Assembly: GCA_019233755.1 (NCBI GenBank)
Contig: JAFAMD010000053.1
Span: 1-64,000, forward strand
Direction of reading: 5' to 3'
Origin: Acidobacteriaceae bacterium
GTDB taxonomy: Bacteria; Acidobacteriota; Terriglobia; Bryobacterales; Bryobacteraceae
Length of the DNA: 64,000 bases
Shown here: piece by piece, positions 53,888-63,102 of the stretch
Position numbering within the stretch: position 1 is the first letter of the stretch
Layout of the letters: each line of letters begins with the position of its first letter
Translations under genes and position numbers: made by a program
Notes under the pieces: model-generated
Told to the model about the DNA's origin: nothing
The model's database searches: none
What the model saw: only the letters and a program-made list of their open reading frames with translations

Positions 53888-55273
53888 CTAAGCCCGTCTC
53901 GCTCCAGTTCGCGCCTCCTTGATTCCAATACCCGGCGTGGCTATCTGGAAACCAATCCGCTCCATCGCGGTTTGAACGTATTGGTTGCGCATGAACCAGC
54001 GCCATACGTTGTCGGTGAGCAGGTTTTCCATACTCAGAAGCGAAATCCCCACATCGATCCCGATCACGTCCTGGTTCACCCAAAGCTTCTTATCCTGCCA
54101 CTTCGGGTTAAACGCATCGGCAAAGCCGTACCGGCCATAGATCTGATCGCCGTAAGTGTTGCGCATTTCACGCAGCACCGGCAGGCAGATCTCCGGCGCG
54201 AACATTAGTGAGCCGGTTGCAGCACAGGGCACCAGGGTTCCATTAATCGGTCCGGCATACGGCGGACCACCCCAGCTCACATAGCCGCTTGGACTGTCTG
54301 AGACCGTGATGCCCCACATATTCGGGCCGTAATCGCCATACTTCGATCCGAGGCTGATGCAGAAATCACGATGAGCGTAGGTCGCAATCTGCGAATTCTC
54401 GAAATAGTCGATGTATGAAGGGTCCCCATCCTTCTGGTGCCGGAAGTCCACCCACGCATGCGAATACTGGTGCGTGAACAGCGGTCCGCCGCTGATGAAT
54501 TTCCATTGCTCGTATTTCACCTGCGGGCGCGACCATGCATACCAGCAGTCGGGATGTATGGGGTGTCGCGGGGAGCCGATTCCCAGGAGATACAAAAGCG
54601 AAGCCTCGCTGTAGGCATCCCACCGCGAGCTAATGAATCCCGAACCGGGCATGACGCCGTGCGACAAAATGCGCGGGTTCCCGTTCAGCATCCAGGCAAA
54701 ATCCACGCGCTCAAAGATCTGCTTGGCAAGCAACCGGATCTCCGGGTCATTGGAGAAGTAACCTTGTACCGTTAGAACGCCCGCAAGAAAGAGCGCCGTG
54801 TCGATGCTGGAGATCTCGGAATCCAGCTTGCGCACGCCGGTACGAGCATCCATGAAGTGATAGAACCAGCCATGATCGTGGAATGCGTGCGCCCAGAAGT
54901 ATCGCAGCGTCGCCAGAGTGCGCGCGCGTGCCTGCGCCTTCGGTACCCAGCCGTGCTCCGCGCCGATGCACAGCGCGGTCAGTCCAAAGCCGGTAGCGGC
55001 GGAACTTGCGACGTACCCTCCTGAAGGAGCCCCGTCAAGCCGGGCCCGGTCCATGAACATGCCCGTCCGGTGATCCCACTGCTCCCAGAAGTAGCGAAAA
55101 CAGCGCTTTTTATAATCTTCGAGAAACTGACGTTCGTCGGGTTTCAGCTTCCTCGCCGCCGGGCTGGGGACATTGGCCGGGAAAGCAGTCTTACCTGCCA
55201 CAATTGCGCCAGCGGTCGTAAACAGAAACTCACGGCGCGAGAAACCTGCATTCTTGCGACTCACGATCTTCAA
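53888..55273 (-). CDS. Tat-exported glucoamylase-like protein (PF10091/GH144 type)
   Basis: 461 residues. The N-terminus has a twin-arginine signal (FSRREFLFTTAGAIV). The (alpha/alpha)6 domain has RCFRYFWEQWDHRTGMFMDR, SSAATGFGLTALCIGAE, LDSEISSIDTALFLAG, WDAYSEASLLYLLG and WVNQDVIGIDVGISL, the pattern of 'glucoamylase' family proteins that act on beta-1,2-glucans (GH144) or related glycans. The start is TTG at 55273 or GTG at 55264. It is probably periplasmic; no operon partner is seen. Confidence 0.83.
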   Translation of the reverse strand: MKIVSRKNAGFSRREFLFTTAGAIVAGKTAFPANVPSPAARKLKPDERQFLEDYKKRCFRYFWEQWDHRTGMFMDRARLDGAPSGGYVASSAATGFGLTALCIGAEHGWVPKAQARARTLATLRYFWAHAFHDHGWFYHFMDARTGVRKLDSEISSIDTALFLAGVLTVQGYFSNDPEIRLLAKQIFERVDFAWMLNGNPRILSHGVMPGSGFISSRWDAYSEASLLYLLGIGSPRHPIHPDCWYAWSRPQVKYEQWKFISGGPLFTHQYSHAWVDFRHQKDGDPSYIDYFENSQIATYAHRDFCISLGSKYGDYGPNMWGITVSDSPSGYVSWGGPPYAGPINGTLVPCAATGSLMFAPEICLPVLREMRNTYGDQIYGRYGFADAFNPKWQDKKLWVNQDVIGIDVGISLLSMENLLTDNVWRWFMRNQYVQTAMERIGFQIATPGIGIKEARTGARRA

Positions 55274-55386
55274 CTAAGGGAGAAAGACCTTCACCATTGT
55301 AGATGCAAATCGCGTGCCATCGGGTTGCGGCCGTGCGAATAATCGCAACCCGTTGAAATCGCAGGAGCGCTATTTACCCGGCTCTT

Positions 55387-55560
55387 CTAAAAAGTGAATC
55401 GAACCTGCAATTTGATGGAGCGCCCGGCTACTGCGTTATCCGGACGGCCAAAATTCGGATTTTCCACCAGCCTGTCCATATCCACCGTCCCGAAGTAGAA
55501 GGGCTGCAGATTGAGCTGATTGAAGACATTAAATGCGTATGCACGGAATGCCAGTCGGCT
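55387..55560 (-). pseudogene. TonB-dependent receptor, C-terminal relic
   Basis: A minus-strand frame of about 55 residues ends at TAG 55387-55389 with the typical last strands of acidobacterial TonB-dependent receptors: FRAYAFNVFNQLNLQ, then ENPNFGRPDNAVAGRSIKLQ and a terminal RFTF (C-terminal Phe). Upstream the frame hits a stop, so only the tail remains. Confidence 0.6.
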
Positions 55561-55677
55561 TCATCGATCATAGGCCCCGGGGCACCACGCTCCTCGTTGG
55601 ATCCTGGCTCGTCCCGGAGAGTTGCGTTGAACTGGGCCAGGGCCCCGGAATACAACCTGAAACGAGTAGGAGAACTA

Positions 55678-55749
55678 ATGGCAAAACCCTACGTAAGCGA
55701 AACATCAACCAATACACGCCCACAGAGAAACGATGTGACAGTTGTGTGA
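55678..55749 (+). CDS. Possible 23-residue peptide gene
   Basis: AGGAG lies five bases before an ATG that opens MAKPYVSETSTNTRPQ and ends at TGA 55747-55749. The ribosome-binding site is among the best in the window. The peptide is polar and has no hydrophobic segment. It could be a short leader upstream of the permease or the N-terminal stub of a lost gene; its MxKPYV start recalls small peptides of RiPP type, but no maturase is nearby. Confidence 0.3.
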   Translation: MAKPYVSETSTNTRPQRNDVTVV

Positions 55750-55776
55750 ATGCTGCGGGCCGGACGCTATCTCCAT

Positions 55777-55792
55777 GCGGTTGTGTAACCGC
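55777..55792 (+). promoter_or_regulatory. Hairpin and TATACT just before the permease
   Basis: GCGGTT-GTGT-AACCGC is a perfect 6-bp stem, followed at 55793 by TATACT, twelve bases before the permease ATG. It could terminate upstream transcription or shape a leaderless start. Position is the only support. Confidence 0.3.
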
Positions 55793-55809
55793 TATACTTA
55801 CGCATTACG

Positions 55810-57363
55810 ATGAATCAACTCCTGAAGACCAAAGGAATCGACGAGCTGTGCGAAGAGGCGCACGTCGAAGGAAAGCGGCTCAAGCGTTCGCTGGGCCCCT
55901 GGAGTCTGATTGCCTTCGGCATCGGAGCAGTTATTGGCGGCGGCATCTTTACCGTCAGTGGAACCGCGGCGGCTGGCCAGCACATGGCGGTCCCTTCGGT
56001 CTTCAATGCCCCCCTGCTTGATCTTCTGATTCACGGCAGCGCCGCAACTTCAATGGTCGGCCGGGCAGGCGCGGGGCCAGGCCTTACGTTCTCCTTCCTC
56101 CTCGTTGCAATTACCTGTGGGTTTGCCGCGCTTTGCTATGCCGAACTGGCCTCCATGATCCCCATCGCTGGCAGTGCTTATACCTACGCCTACACAACAC
56201 TTGGAGAAATCTTTGCCTGGATCATTGGCTGGGATCTGATACTCGAGTACGCCGTCTCGAACATGTCCGTTGCCGTGGGCTTCTCTGCTTACTTCAACGT
56301 GATGTGTGACTACCTGTTCGGCATGCATCTGCCCAAATACCTCTCCGAGCCTGCCATAGTCGAAGGCCGTTTTACAGGCAGTCTCTTCAATCTTCCGGCG
56401 CTCCTGATCGTCATGTTATTGAGCTGGATCCTGGTACGCGGGGTAAAAGAAAGCGCCGGAGCGAACAACGTTATGGTCTTGATTAAGATCGGCGCTGTTC
56501 TGCTCTTTATCTTCGGAGCCGCTCATGCCGTACAAGCCTCTAATCTGCATCCCTTTCTGCCAAATGGTTTCGGCGGGGTTGTCAGCGGAGCCGCCATCGT
56601 ATTCTTCACGTTTATCGGCTTCGATTCGGTTTCAACGGCGGCCGAAGAATGCAAAGCCCCGCAACGCAATATGCCCATCGGTATCATCGGCACCCTGGTG
56701 ATATGCGGTCTTCTTTATACTTCGGTTGCTTTCGTTCTCACAGGCATCGTCAACTGGCGGACGCTCGATAATGCGTCGCCCGTTGCCAATGCACTTCAGG
56801 CCATCGGCATGAACCGGTTGCGTTTCACCGTGACGGTCGGCGCGCTGCTCGGCATGCTCTCGTCGCTGCTGGTTTACCAATACGGTCAGGCGCGCATCTG
56901 GTTCGCCATGTCGCGCGACCGCCTGCTGCCGGATGTGTTCTCGAGAGTTCATAGGAGGTACCAGACGCCGCATGTCAGCACCTGGCTGGCCGGCCTGGCC
57001 GTCGGGATACCCGCCGGCATCTGGGACATCGGCACGTTCGCCGATCTATCCAACATCGGCACGCTATTCGCCTTTATCATCGTGTCTTGCGGAGTCGTCA
57101 TTCTCCGGCGCAAACAGCCGGCGCGCGCCCGGTCGTTCAAAGTTCCCTTCTCACCCGTCACGCCCGCCATCTCCGTTATTTCCTGCCTCGGCTTAATGCT
57201 CGGATTGCCGCTCGAAACCTGGGTACGTTTCGTTGCGTGGCTCGGTATCGGGCTGATCATCTATGGCTTATACAGCCGCAAGCGAAGCCCGCTCAATGAA
57301 ACTCTCTCGATCGTCCAGACGCCCCGGCCCACAACGTCTGCTAGTGGAGGTACCGCTTTGTAA
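55810..57363 (+). CDS. APC-family amino-acid permease, copy 1
   Basis: 517 residues, about twelve membrane helices. The helix-1 signature is FGIGAVIGGGIFTVSGT, with CYAELASMIPIAGSAYTYAY (helix 3), VFFTFIGFDSVSTAAEE (helix 6-7 loop) and RSFKVPFSP near the end, as in cationic amino-acid transporters (CAT/YfnA-like). Compared with the 61591 paralogue it has an insert of about 30 residues after helix 1 (near HMAVPSVFNAPLLD), which is seen in some family members. Substrate not readable. Confidence 0.88.
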   Translation: MNQLLKTKGIDELCEEAHVEGKRLKRSLGPWSLIAFGIGAVIGGGIFTVSGTAAAGQHMAVPSVFNAPLLDLLIHGSAATSMVGRAGAGPGLTFSFLLVAITCGFAALCYAELASMIPIAGSAYTYAYTTLGEIFAWIIGWDLILEYAVSNMSVAVGFSAYFNVMCDYLFGMHLPKYLSEPAIVEGRFTGSLFNLPALLIVMLLSWILVRGVKESAGANNVMVLIKIGAVLLFIFGAAHAVQASNLHPFLPNGFGGVVSGAAIVFFTFIGFDSVSTAAEECKAPQRNMPIGIIGTLVICGLLYTSVAFVLTGIVNWRTLDNASPVANALQAIGMNRLRFTVTVGALLGMLSSLLVYQYGQARIWFAMSRDRLLPDVFSRVHRRYQTPHVSTWLAGLAVGIPAGIWDIGTFADLSNIGTLFAFIIVSCGVVILRRKQPARARSFKVPFSPVTPAISVISCLGLMLGLPLETWVRFVAWLGIGLIIYGLYSRKRSPLNETLSIVQTPRPTTSASGGTAL

Positions 57364-57415
57364 TCGACTTGGCGTCGCTCAAAGCCGGTTAACAAAGCAA
57401 CGGGATTCGAAAACG

Positions 57416-58384
57416 TTAGAACCCTTCCCAGACCAGCGCCGGGAAGGTGTTCAACGTCCGGAAACCAACTGACTCATACAGCCGGATCGCATCCACGTTC
57501 GAACACGTAACGGTCAGGCTCACCGAGGTGCATCCCGCTTCGACAAGGCGCAGCAGCGATTGCCGCAACAGCTCGTATCCGAGCCTTGCCTGCCGCAGCG
57601 CGGGCAAAATGCAGAGCTGTGTAATATGCCCTGAGTGCGCCGAAACCAGGCTCGCCAGGCAGACGCCGCAAACACGGCCGGTGTTATCATCCACCGCGAT
57701 GACTGAAGCGTGCTGAGAGAAATTGCCGCACCCCGGATACTTCACGATATTCGTCAGGAAGTGGCGTGCACCGGGGATCGTGCGGTACTGATCGTTAATC
57801 TCGCTGTCGACATGTCCGCGATAGGCGGCGGACACCAGATGCGCAATCTCTTCCTGATACCGCTCCGTCCATGGCAGCAGCTTTACCCGCACCGCAGGCG
57901 TCTTCGCTGGCAGCGCAATAGCGGCCTCGCGGTTTACTTCCATGAAATACCGGTCATGCCGCGTAAGATGGCGGCTGAAAGGGAATGGTTGGTTCAAGGG
58001 CGCGCGCAAAAGCATCAACTGCGACTCGATCCGCCGCATGCCTGAAACCAGCATGAGGCCCTGCACGGTAGCGCCCAATAACATCATCTCGTGCGCGGGC
58101 GTAGCGAACTCGCGCCTCACATAGAAGTCGCCGATGAGCCCCTTGCGTCCCTCGCAGACGTAGTATGCATAGCCGATAACGCTTGTTCTTGATATGAGTG
58201 CATATCCGTACAGTGATTGAATCTGCACGAAACGGCGCAGCAGATCGGCCGACGGGCGGAAATCCCAGGCGAACCGCTGCTCCCAGACCCCGATCTCCTC
58301 GGCCAGAAGCGGGTCGAGGTCTCTGACGGTGAGGGCTCCTAGTTCAACGACCTCGGGTAGCGCGACATCGAGGCGGGCCGCCAT
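57416..58384 (-). CDS. Tandem-GNAT N-acetyltransferase-like protein
   Basis: 322 residues. The C-terminal GNAT fold is clear: GHITQLCILPALRQARLGYELLRQSL (acetyl-CoA loop RQARLGYEL) and SLTVTCSNVDAIRLYESVGF. The N-terminal half looks like a second, degenerate GNAT (GLIGDFYVRREFATPAHEMML). Substrate unknown. It is probably transcribed with the aminotransferase 8 bases upstream. Confidence 0.78.
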   Translation of the reverse strand: MAARLDVALPEVVELGALTVRDLDPLLAEEIGVWEQRFAWDFRPSADLLRRFVQIQSLYGYALISRTSVIGYAYYVCEGRKGLIGDFYVRREFATPAHEMMLLGATVQGLMLVSGMRRIESQLMLLRAPLNQPFPFSRHLTRHDRYFMEVNREAAIALPAKTPAVRVKLLPWTERYQEEIAHLVSAAYRGHVDSEINDQYRTIPGARHFLTNIVKYPGCGNFSQHASVIAVDDNTGRVCGVCLASLVSAHSGHITQLCILPALRQARLGYELLRQSLLRLVEAGCTSVSLTVTCSNVDAIRLYESVGFRTLNTFPALVWEGF

Positions 58385-58392
58385 TTGTTGAA

Positions 58393-59616
58393 TTATACGT
58401 GTACTTCAGCGGAGCCTACGAATGCGTCCTGTTTTGCGAGGAAGTCCCCGATGCTCGCGGTCGCGCGTCGCACACGCTCGTTGTTCTCGATGAGACTGAA
58501 GCGGACGAATCCCTCGCCCATCGGTCCGAAACCGATGCCTGGCGATACTGCAACATGTGTCTCCGTCATGAGCAGCTTCGCGAATTCCAGCGAACCCATC
58601 GCCGCAAACGCCTCGGGTATTCGCGCCCAGAGGAACATGGAGCCTTTCGGCGGATCCACCGGCCATCCCGCTTCACGCAGACCTTCTACCAGCACGTCTC
58701 TGCGCTCCTGATAAAACTCGCGGATCATACCCGGCGCATCGTCGCATTCTCGCAGTGCTGCAATCGAAGCAATCTGGATCGGCTGAAAGTTGCCGTAGTC
58801 GAGGTAACTCTTAATTCGCGCCAGCGCCGCGATCAATTTGCGGTTTCCCAGGCAAAAGCCAACACGCCAGCCTGCCATGTTGTAGCTCTTGCTCATCGAG
58901 TAGATCTCGACCGCATGATCAGCCGCACCCGGGACCTCGAGAATACTCGGCGGACGATAACCGTCGAACCCTAGATCCGCATACGCGAAATCATGAATGA
59001 TATAGGCCCCGTATTCCCGTGCGACGTCCACTATCTCGCGCATGAATGCCAGATCCACACAAATTGTGGTGGGATTGTGTGGAAATGAGACCAAAATCAC
59101 TTTCGGCTTGTTCACCGCGGTCCGGTAAAGCTGCTTCAGTCCGTCCAGAAAAGTGCCGGCGTCCGGCATCGGCAGCATGCACGCTTCGCCCTCCGCCATG
59201 ATCACTCCATATTGGTGAATCGGATAGGCGGGATTGGGTGAAACCACTCCGTCGCCGGGACCGATAATCGCGAACAGCAGGTGTGCCAAGGCATCCTTGG
59301 CGCCGATTGTGACGATCGCTTCGGCCTCAGGATCGAGCGCGACGCCGTACTGCTTCCAATACCGCGCCACAATCGCCTCCCTGAGACCTGGGATGCCTCG
59401 CGACATGGAATATCGGTGATTGGCTGGGTTATGTGCGGCTTCGACGAGCTTCTCCACAACCGGCTCCGGCGTGGCGCCGTCCGGATTTCCCATTCCCATA
59501 TCGACGACGTCAATGCCGGCCGCACGCGCCCTGTCCCTCAGCTCATTGATGACGGCGAAGACGTAAGGCGGGAGTTTCCTGATGCGATAAAACTCGTCGC
59601 TCGGTGGAAGCGGCAT
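58393..59616 (-). CDS. Class I aminotransferase (AlaC/LL-DAP-aminotransferase-like)
   Basis: 407 residues, fold type I PLP enzyme. MGMGNPDGATP near residue 40, GAKDALAHLLFAI, PNPAYPIHQYG, FPHNPTT, HDFAYADLGFDGY and the PLP lysine in IYSMSKSYNMAGWRVGF. This subgroup includes E. coli AlaC (alanine-pyruvate) and DapL. The motif set favours AlaC-like activity, so a role in alanine supply is the best guess. ATG start with GGAG immediately upstream. Confidence 0.87.
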   Translation of the reverse strand: MPLPPSDEFYRIRKLPPYVFAVINELRDRARAAGIDVVDMGMGNPDGATPEPVVEKLVEAAHNPANHRYSMSRGIPGLREAIVARYWKQYGVALDPEAEAIVTIGAKDALAHLLFAIIGPGDGVVSPNPAYPIHQYGVIMAEGEACMLPMPDAGTFLDGLKQLYRTAVNKPKVILVSFPHNPTTICVDLAFMREIVDVAREYGAYIIHDFAYADLGFDGYRPPSILEVPGAADHAVEIYSMSKSYNMAGWRVGFCLGNRKLIAALARIKSYLDYGNFQPIQIASIAALRECDDAPGMIREFYQERRDVLVEGLREAGWPVDPPKGSMFLWARIPEAFAAMGSLEFAKLLMTETHVAVSPGIGFGPMGEGFVRFSLIENNERVRRATASIGDFLAKQDAFVGSAEVHV

Positions 59617-59641
59617 ATCTCCATAGTGTAACGGTGTACCG

Positions 59642-59836
59642 TCACGCTATCGAGCGAATTACTCGAGCCGGCAGGAAAATAATTGCTGCCACCAGCGCTA
59701 GTACACCGTGCACCGCGATACCCGCCAGCCGGAAGGGCAGCAGGAATAGCCAGACAAGCGGATACAGCACCAGGCCGATGAGCGCAATGGGCCAGCAAAT
59801 AACAAACAAAAGACACCACAGCAGGAATGTGAACAT
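59642..59836 (-). CDS. Small membrane protein
   Basis: 64 residues from the ATG at 59836. It is almost wholly hydrophobic, with two or three helices (FTFLLWCLLFVICWPIALIG, then LFLLPFRLAGIAVHGVLAL) and a short basic tail (ARVIRS). The frame is open upstream but that part is antisense to the M28 peptidase gene. No family name is certain. Confidence 0.6.
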   Translation of the reverse strand: MFTFLLWCLLFVICWPIALIGLVLYPLVWLFLLPFRLAGIAVHGVLALVAAIIFLPARVIRSIA

Positions 59837-59897
59837 ATATCCGAACCTCTGGGTCGCTACAAAAGCTACGCATTGCCCATTTGGGAAGTTCCGTCGG

Positions 59898-61478
59898 CTA
59901 CTGGCCGGCCCACTTCCTTTGCGCTTCCCGGAAAGGCGCTGTTTTTGGATTCTGCGCATTCCACTGGGGCGGCCGTGAGTTATTTGCAAGACGAATCAGC
60001 GCTAGCGCAACCATCCGGTCCACCCGCGCCATGTTTTCGTAGTCGACCTTCTGCCATTCGTCGCCGAGCGCGTGATAATCCGGATAATCAAATGCAACCG
60101 TAAGGGTATGTGCTGGAATGCCCTGCTCCGCCAGCGCATCGTTATCGCTGCGTGTGAAGTATGCATCGCTTGCTTCTGGGTCCGTGTAAACTCTGATACC
60201 TACTGCCTTTCCCGCCTCCGCCAGGGTTTTCGGCACGTCCGAGTAATCAAACCCGGTCAGGCTGGCGGTGTTGGTCTCCCGCGTCACCTTTCCGTTCGTG
60301 ACCTCGTCCGTTCGTCCCACCTGTTCGAGATTTACGTCGGCGACCGTCTTCGAAATCGGAAAAATGGGGTGCTCACCGTAATACCTGGACCCGAGTTCCC
60401 CGCGCTCCTCGCCAAAGAACGTCATGAATACAAGCGTGCGCTTCGGATGCTGATTAAGCTTGGCCAGGGCGCGAGCGATCTCGATCACCGAAACCGTGCC
60501 GCTGCCGTCGTCATTTGCGCCGTTGTAGATATGATCGTCCGGATTCGGGCTTTTCGGGGCCATCGCCATACGTCCGGCCGTTTCCGTCGTCCCGATGTGG
60601 TCATAATGCGCAGTCAGGAGAACGTACGTGTCCTTCAGCTTCGGATCCGATCCAGGCAGTATCCCGATGACGTTCTTCACAGTCACTGCCCGGTTCTCCG
60701 GCCCTGGAACATCCGTCGACACAGTCGAGGCGCTGCCCTCATCAGGGTGCTTCAGACATCTCTGCAGTTCGGCGTTCGCTGCCTGTACAACCGGAACCTT
60801 CCGCGCGCCGGCGGCCTCCGCGGAAAGCAATCTGGGCGAGGCGGGCGCGAGGCGTTTTGTCACCACAATCTCGATTGCAGCCTTCGATGCTCCCACATAA
60901 ATGTCAAAGCTGCGCATCTTACGATACGTTGCCATCGCCTGTCCTGGAGACATGCCGTCGAAATCGGGCTGCTCGACGACAATCGCCTTGCCCGCGATAT
61001 CGGTTTTTTTCAAAGTGTCCAAATCCCTCGTGGGAAAGACCAGCACGGGCGCACGATCGATCTTCACGGCCTGGCTCGTATCGAAAATGACCAGCGAGTC
61101 CGCCGCAATCGTGAACTTCTTGCCGGCGCCTTCCACCGTCATGCCCGACGCGGGTTTCGGCATGTAGCGGTCAATCATCGGCGCAGTCTGAAAATAATCA
61201 TGGTCCCCCGCAGGTTTCAGGCGCGCAGCTCGAAATTGCGAGGCAATAAACTCGGCGGCCACCTCCAGCCCGGGCGAAGGCGTGTATCTGCCCTGCAGCA
61301 CATCTGAGGCGATGAACGACAGATCGCCTTTCAGATTAGCCGCGCTGATAGAATCAAGCGCCGCCTTCTGCTGTGCAGTCACTACCGGTTCGATCTCCGT
61401 GGCCGGGGCGCATCCGGCCAGCATCAGCAAAGAGAGTGACGGAGCCAGAATCTTGCCGGTTATACCTAGGAAGAGCAA
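59898..61478 (-). CDS. M28-family peptidase lipoprotein
   Basis: 526 residues, TTG start. A lipoprotein signal ends at LLMLAGC. A PA-like inserted domain covers about residues 120-260 (IAGKAIVVEQPDFDG). The co-catalytic zinc peptidase core follows: LLTAHYDHIG, YNGANDDGSGTVSVIEIA, MTFFGEERGELGSRYY, VNLEQVGRTD and a late HALGDEW. M28 enzymes are aminopeptidases. It is anchored at the cell envelope and probably feeds amino acids to the permeases nearby. Confidence 0.9.
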   Translation of the reverse strand: MLFLGITGKILAPSLSLLMLAGCAPATEIEPVVTAQQKAALDSISAANLKGDLSFIASDVLQGRYTPSPGLEVAAEFIASQFRAARLKPAGDHDYFQTAPMIDRYMPKPASGMTVEGAGKKFTIAADSLVIFDTSQAVKIDRAPVLVFPTRDLDTLKKTDIAGKAIVVEQPDFDGMSPGQAMATYRKMRSFDIYVGASKAAIEIVVTKRLAPASPRLLSAEAAGARKVPVVQAANAELQRCLKHPDEGSASTVSTDVPGPENRAVTVKNVIGILPGSDPKLKDTYVLLTAHYDHIGTTETAGRMAMAPKSPNPDDHIYNGANDDGSGTVSVIEIARALAKLNQHPKRTLVFMTFFGEERGELGSRYYGEHPIFPISKTVADVNLEQVGRTDEVTNGKVTRETNTASLTGFDYSDVPKTLAEAGKAVGIRVYTDPEASDAYFTRSDNDALAEQGIPAHTLTVAFDYPDYHALGDEWQKVDYENMARVDRMVALALIRLANNSRPPQWNAQNPKTAPFREAQRKWAGQ

Positions 61479-61590
61479 ACCGGAGTATAGCGAAACCCGC
61501 GAGACGCGTTCGCGATGGTTGCACCGGTACTCCTGGGCCCTTGCCGGTGCGTTTGAAACGTGTTGTTTATGCTAGCCTAACGGTAACTTC

Positions 61591-63063
61591 ATGAGCCTTA
61601 TCCGCAAGAAGTCGCTGCGCGCGCTGCTCGAGCAGGCCAGCCACTGCCACCTGAAACGCACCTTAACTGCCCAGAGTCTGGTAGCCCTGGGGGTGGGCGC
61701 CATCATCGGCGCGGGTCTGTTTGTCCGGACCGCCGCTGCCTCCGCTCAAGCCGCTGGTCCGGCTGTCACTGTCTCATTTATCATCGCCGCCATTGGCTGC
61801 GCCTTCGCAGGCCTCTGCTATGCCGAGTTTGCCGCCATGATTCCCATTGCGGGCAGTGCTTACACATACGCTTACACCACCATGGGGGAATTTGTGGCCT
61901 GGATTATCGGCTGGGCCCTCGTGCTCGAGTACGCCCTGGGCGCTGCGACGGTAGCGATCTCATGGAGTGAGTATTTGAATAATCTGGTCGGCAAGTCGAT
62001 CCCGTTCCAATGGTGTCACTCCCCGCTGGAAGTATCCACCGCAGGCGTTCACGGAATCATCAATGTACCGGCGCTGTTCATCGTGTTCATACTGACGCTG
62101 ATTCTCATCAAAGGAACCCAGGAATCGGCCATGGTCAACGCCGTCATCGTCGCCCTCAAAGTCTCAATCGTTATTGCGTTCGTTGCCGTCGGCTGGCACT
62201 TTGTGAACCCTGCAAATTTCACGCCCTACACCATTCCGGCTGCTATGCCCGGTCACGAAGGCCTTTTCAAGCATGGCTGGGGCGGCGTGCTGGGCGGGGC
62301 CGGCATTGTCTTTTTCGCTTTCATCGGCTTTGATGCAGTCTCCACTGCTGCGCAGGAAACGAAGAATCCGGGACGCGATATGCCCATAGGGATTCTGGGC
62401 TCCCTCGCCGTCTGTACTGTCCTCTATATTGTGTTTGGCTACGTCCTCACCGGAGTATGCAACTGGCGCGAATTCGCAATCGCCGGCAAAGAGGCATCTG
62501 TCGCGTATGCGGTAGAGCACTACATGCCCGGCTTCCACTGGCTTGCCACCGCGATTACCGTGGCGATTTTACTCGGCTTCTCCTCGGTCATCCTGGTGAT
62601 GCTGCTCGGCCAAAGCCGTGTTTTCTACACGATGTCGAATGACGGTCTTCTGCCCAAGGTTTTCTCAGCGATTCATCCGAAGTTCCGCACTCCGTACAAG
62701 TGCAACATTATCCTGTTCCTTTTTGTCGGACTCTTTGCCTCGTTCCTGCCCGAATCGCTCGCCGGCGATCTGACCTCTATCGGAACTCTGTTCGCCTTTT
62801 CCCTCGTCTGCATCGGGGTCTGGATCATGCGTCATCTGGAACCCACCATGCATCGGCCGTTCCGCACCCCGCTGGTCCCGGTCGTGCCCATCCTTGGTGT
62901 CCTCATCTGCGGCGGCATGATCATCTCGCTCGACCACCGCACGCAGTTGACCGCTTTCTGCTGGATGGTGGTTGGCTTGTTCATCTATTTCCTGTATGGA
63001 AGATCGCACAGCAAGCTCAATCCAGCCGAAGTCAGCGATCTCGAAACCAAACCGGTCCGGTAA
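61591..63063 (+). CDS. APC-family amino-acid permease, copy 2
   Basis: 490 residues, paralogue of the 55810 protein with the same blocks: GVGAIIGAGLFVRTAAASA, CYAEFAAMIPIAGSAYTYAY, VFFAFIGFDAVSTAAQE and RPFRTPLVP. About twelve helices. It lacks the post-helix-1 insert of copy 1. Closest in pattern to YfnA/CAT-type transporters. Divergent from the M28 peptidase gene (112 bases between), suggesting a peptide-to-amino-acid uptake unit. Confidence 0.9.
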   Translation: MSLIRKKSLRALLEQASHCHLKRTLTAQSLVALGVGAIIGAGLFVRTAAASAQAAGPAVTVSFIIAAIGCAFAGLCYAEFAAMIPIAGSAYTYAYTTMGEFVAWIIGWALVLEYALGAATVAISWSEYLNNLVGKSIPFQWCHSPLEVSTAGVHGIINVPALFIVFILTLILIKGTQESAMVNAVIVALKVSIVIAFVAVGWHFVNPANFTPYTIPAAMPGHEGLFKHGWGGVLGGAGIVFFAFIGFDAVSTAAQETKNPGRDMPIGILGSLAVCTVLYIVFGYVLTGVCNWREFAIAGKEASVAYAVEHYMPGFHWLATAITVAILLGFSSVILVMLLGQSRVFYTMSNDGLLPKVFSAIHPKFRTPYKCNIILFLFVGLFASFLPESLAGDLTSIGTLFAFSLVCIGVWIMRHLEPTMHRPFRTPLVPVVPILGVLICGGMIISLDHRTQLTAFCWMVVGLFIYFLYGRSHSKLNPAEVSDLETKPVR

Positions 63064-63102
63064 CGGCTGCCGCCAGACGCGGGCTTGCGCAATGATAGTC
63101 GT

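Noticed and set aside
60072-61307. A 411-codon plus-strand frame
   Set aside because: Antisense to the M28 peptidase with its complete metal motifs.
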